In this document: positions 7,112 to 7,820 of the stretch, piece after piece | Layout of the letters: each line of letters starts with the position of its first letter | How positions within the stretch are numbered: the stretch's first letter is position 1 | Assembly: GCA_023128195.1 (NCBI GenBank) | Contig: JAGMEL010000358.1 | Location: 1-7,820, forward strand | Reading direction: 5' to 3' | Length of the DNA stretch: 7,820 nucleotides | From: Caldifarciminota bacterium | GTDB lineage: Bacteria; Hydrothermota; Tepidihabitantia; SM23-42 | Notes under the pieces: generated by a model | What the model was told of the DNA's origin: nothing | What the model saw: the letters and a program-made list of their open reading frames with translations, nothing else | Database searches by the model: none | Program-made: the position numbers and the translations under genes

Positions 7112-7226
7112 AAAATAATATTTTTGCGAGCCCTGTTAAATATAAGAATTCTTGTATCTTTAACCAAAATAATTTAGTTGTTAAACTTATCTCCTTTGTA
7201 TATCATAAATCCTTTTTTTATTTAAC
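7112..7226. other. AT-rich spacer between the two hairpin arrays, with one imperfect hairpin
   Basis: No gene is visible here. GTTAAA (7135-7140) pairs with TTTAAC (7159-7164); inside it, TATAAG (7141-7146) pairs with CTTGTA (7151-7156, one G-U) around an AATT loop, leaving a 2-nt bulge. GTTAAA (7180-7185) and TTTAAC (7221-7226) repeat the same pair farther out. A T-run lies at 7213-7219 without a preceding GC-rich stem. No convincing intrinsic terminator is seen for either converging gene. Confidence 0.4.
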
Positions 7227-7230
7227 GGGG

Positions 7231-7292
7231 CGAGCGAAGCGATCCTACGTCTCCTGCGAATGAAATGATACTGCGAGCGAAGCGATACTGCG
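7231..7292 (-). repeat. Modular hairpin repeat array, minus-strand orientation, short-stem version
   Basis: Read on the minus strand from 2 nt past the patatin stop, the same linker CGCAGTATC recurs at 7292-7284 and 7275-7267. Diverged forms follow: CGCAGGAGA from 7258 and CGTAGGATC from 7249. Each full linker is followed by a 7-nt mini-hairpin plus T: GC-TTC-GC, AT-TTC-AT, and GC-TTC-GC again near 7240-7234. The first three linkers are exactly 17 nt apart. The GC-to-AT exchange in the middle unit is made on both sides of the stem. The linker shared with 6995-7111 shows that the two arrays belong to one repeat family pointing in opposite directions. Confidence 0.7.
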
Positions 7293-7294
7293 TT

Positions 7295-7820
7295 TTAAGT
7301 AAATGTTTTTTTTACTCGGTACCAGAACGATGTTGTTGATTTAATCTCTTTCAAATTTTTTAAAACCGCATCCCTGCCGACCTGTACTAATTCCTCAATT
7401 GGCGAAAAGTCTGCCCAATGAAATTCACTTATATCCGGGGTTAATACCAAATCGGCAAGATCAAGAATCTTCTGATCGAGATAATATCTCACAAAAGACT
7501 GGGCACGTTGATTTATCCGAAAACCTGTATCTGGTTCTTCGCTGAATTCAGGTCGATCACCAAGATAAGAAGCCAGGACTATTTTAGCACCAAGGTTCTT
7601 TACTATCTCCACTGGTATATTATCTATTACACCGCCATCAACAAGAGTTTTTTCACCTTTACCAAAAGGGGGAAATATACCGGGGATTGCACAACTTGAC
7701 CAGACTGCCTCATTAATCGGTCCTGATGTAAATATAATTTCCTCACCTGACTGAATATCTAAGGCATTACACGAGAAAGGAATCTTAAAATCGCAAAAGG
7801 TTTTGTTACTGAAGAGATCT
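7295..7820 (-). CDS. Patatin-like phospholipase, C-terminal part (5' end outside the window)
   Basis: The minus-strand frame is open from the window edge to the TAA at 7297-7295 and gives 174 residues. The visible part contains SSCAIPGIFPPFGKGEKT (41-58), the typical patatin segment before the active site. LVDGGVIDNIPVEIVKNLGA follows, in which Asp61 of the DGG motif is the catalytic Asp of the Ser-Asp dyad. The tail (DISEFHWADFSPIEELVQVGRDAV) is also typical of bacterial RssA-type patatins. The nucleophile motif GxSxG must lie upstream, beyond the window. Such enzymes hydrolyse acyl groups from phospholipids or other lipids; the substrate cannot be read here. A GTG at 7612 is in frame but internal, because the patatin homology continues upstream of it. 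The gene converges on the lpxH-like gene, and a repeat array begins 2 nt after its stop. Confidence 0.9.
   Translation of the reverse strand, partial: DLFSNKTFCDFKIPFSCNALDIQSGEEIIFTSGPINEAVWSSCAIPGIFPPFGKGEKTLVDGGVIDNIPVEIVKNLGAKIVLASYLGDRPEFSEEPDTGFRINQRAQSFVRYYLDQKILDLADLVLTPDISEFHWADFSPIEELVQVGRDAVLKNLKEIKSTTSFWYRVKKTFT

Noticed and set aside
7213..7219. T-run as intrinsic terminator of the lpxH-like transcript
   Set aside because: No GC-rich stem directly precedes it, and the nearest hairpin units end about 100 nt upstream.
6995..7292. CRISPR array
   Set aside because: The constant part is only 8-9 nt, the units are 17-32 nt, the variable parts are themselves palindromes rather than unique spacers, and no cas gene is visible.
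7298..7316. AGTAAA/TTTACT inverted repeat at the end of the patatin gene as terminator
   Set aside because: It lies within the coding region, is a short AT-only stem, and the minus strand has no T-run after it.
7295..7612. A separate 105-residue protein starting at the GTG at 7612
   Set aside because: The frame continues upstream with patatin homology including the DGG motif and the IPGIFPP segment, so this is only the tail of a larger gene.

Overview
The window looks like chromosomal DNA from a Gram-negative-type (diderm), AT-rich bacterium. The support is a lipid A pathway hydrolase (LpxH family), an Omp85/BamA-like outer-membrane barrel protein, a patatin-like phospholipase, and a secreted beta-propeller protein with a C-terminal type IX-like sorting/FlgD-like domain. 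This gene style is common in uncultured lineages such as WOR-3/Stahlbacteria and Cloacimonadota. That placement is inference; no marker gene settles it.

Five genes alternate strictly in direction (- + - + -), so each appears to be transcribed on its own. (1) 1-551, minus, partial: an unrecognised exported protein. (2) 631-3378, plus: a 915-residue secreted protein with about eight propeller repeats, two tandem Ig/CARDB-like domains, a further beta-rich domain and a C-terminal sorting-type domain. (3) 3442-6213, minus: a 923-residue fusion of a zinc peptidase (HELTH...E), a six-blade PD40 propeller and an Omp85-like barrel. (4) 6293-6988, plus: an LpxH-like UDP-2,3-diacylglucosamine diphosphatase. 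(5) 7295-7820, minus, partial: the C-terminal part of a patatin-like phospholipase. All products with a recognisable location or role point to the cell envelope: lipid A synthesis, lipid hydrolysis, outer-membrane protein and surface secretion.

The non-coding DNA is the most striking part. The two divergent gaps (552-630 and 6214-6292) are both exactly 79 bp and share the same promoter geometry. Each strand has a -35/-10 pair with a 16-bp spacer, and three of the four -10 boxes lie only 5-6 nt before the ATG, which predicts leaderless mRNAs. Only the 915-residue gene has a real Shine-Dalgarno sequence. The second gap also carries a perfect 16-bp inverted repeat over the lpxH promoter, a good operator candidate.

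The 306-bp convergent gap 6989-7294 holds two arrays of a modular repeat. Each module has a near-constant linker, GCAGTATC, followed by a short hairpin whose stem sequence differs from unit to unit while staying self-complementary. One array reads along the lpxH strand just after its stop; the other reads along the patatin strand just after its stop. This array pair is the best candidate here for an undescribed element.
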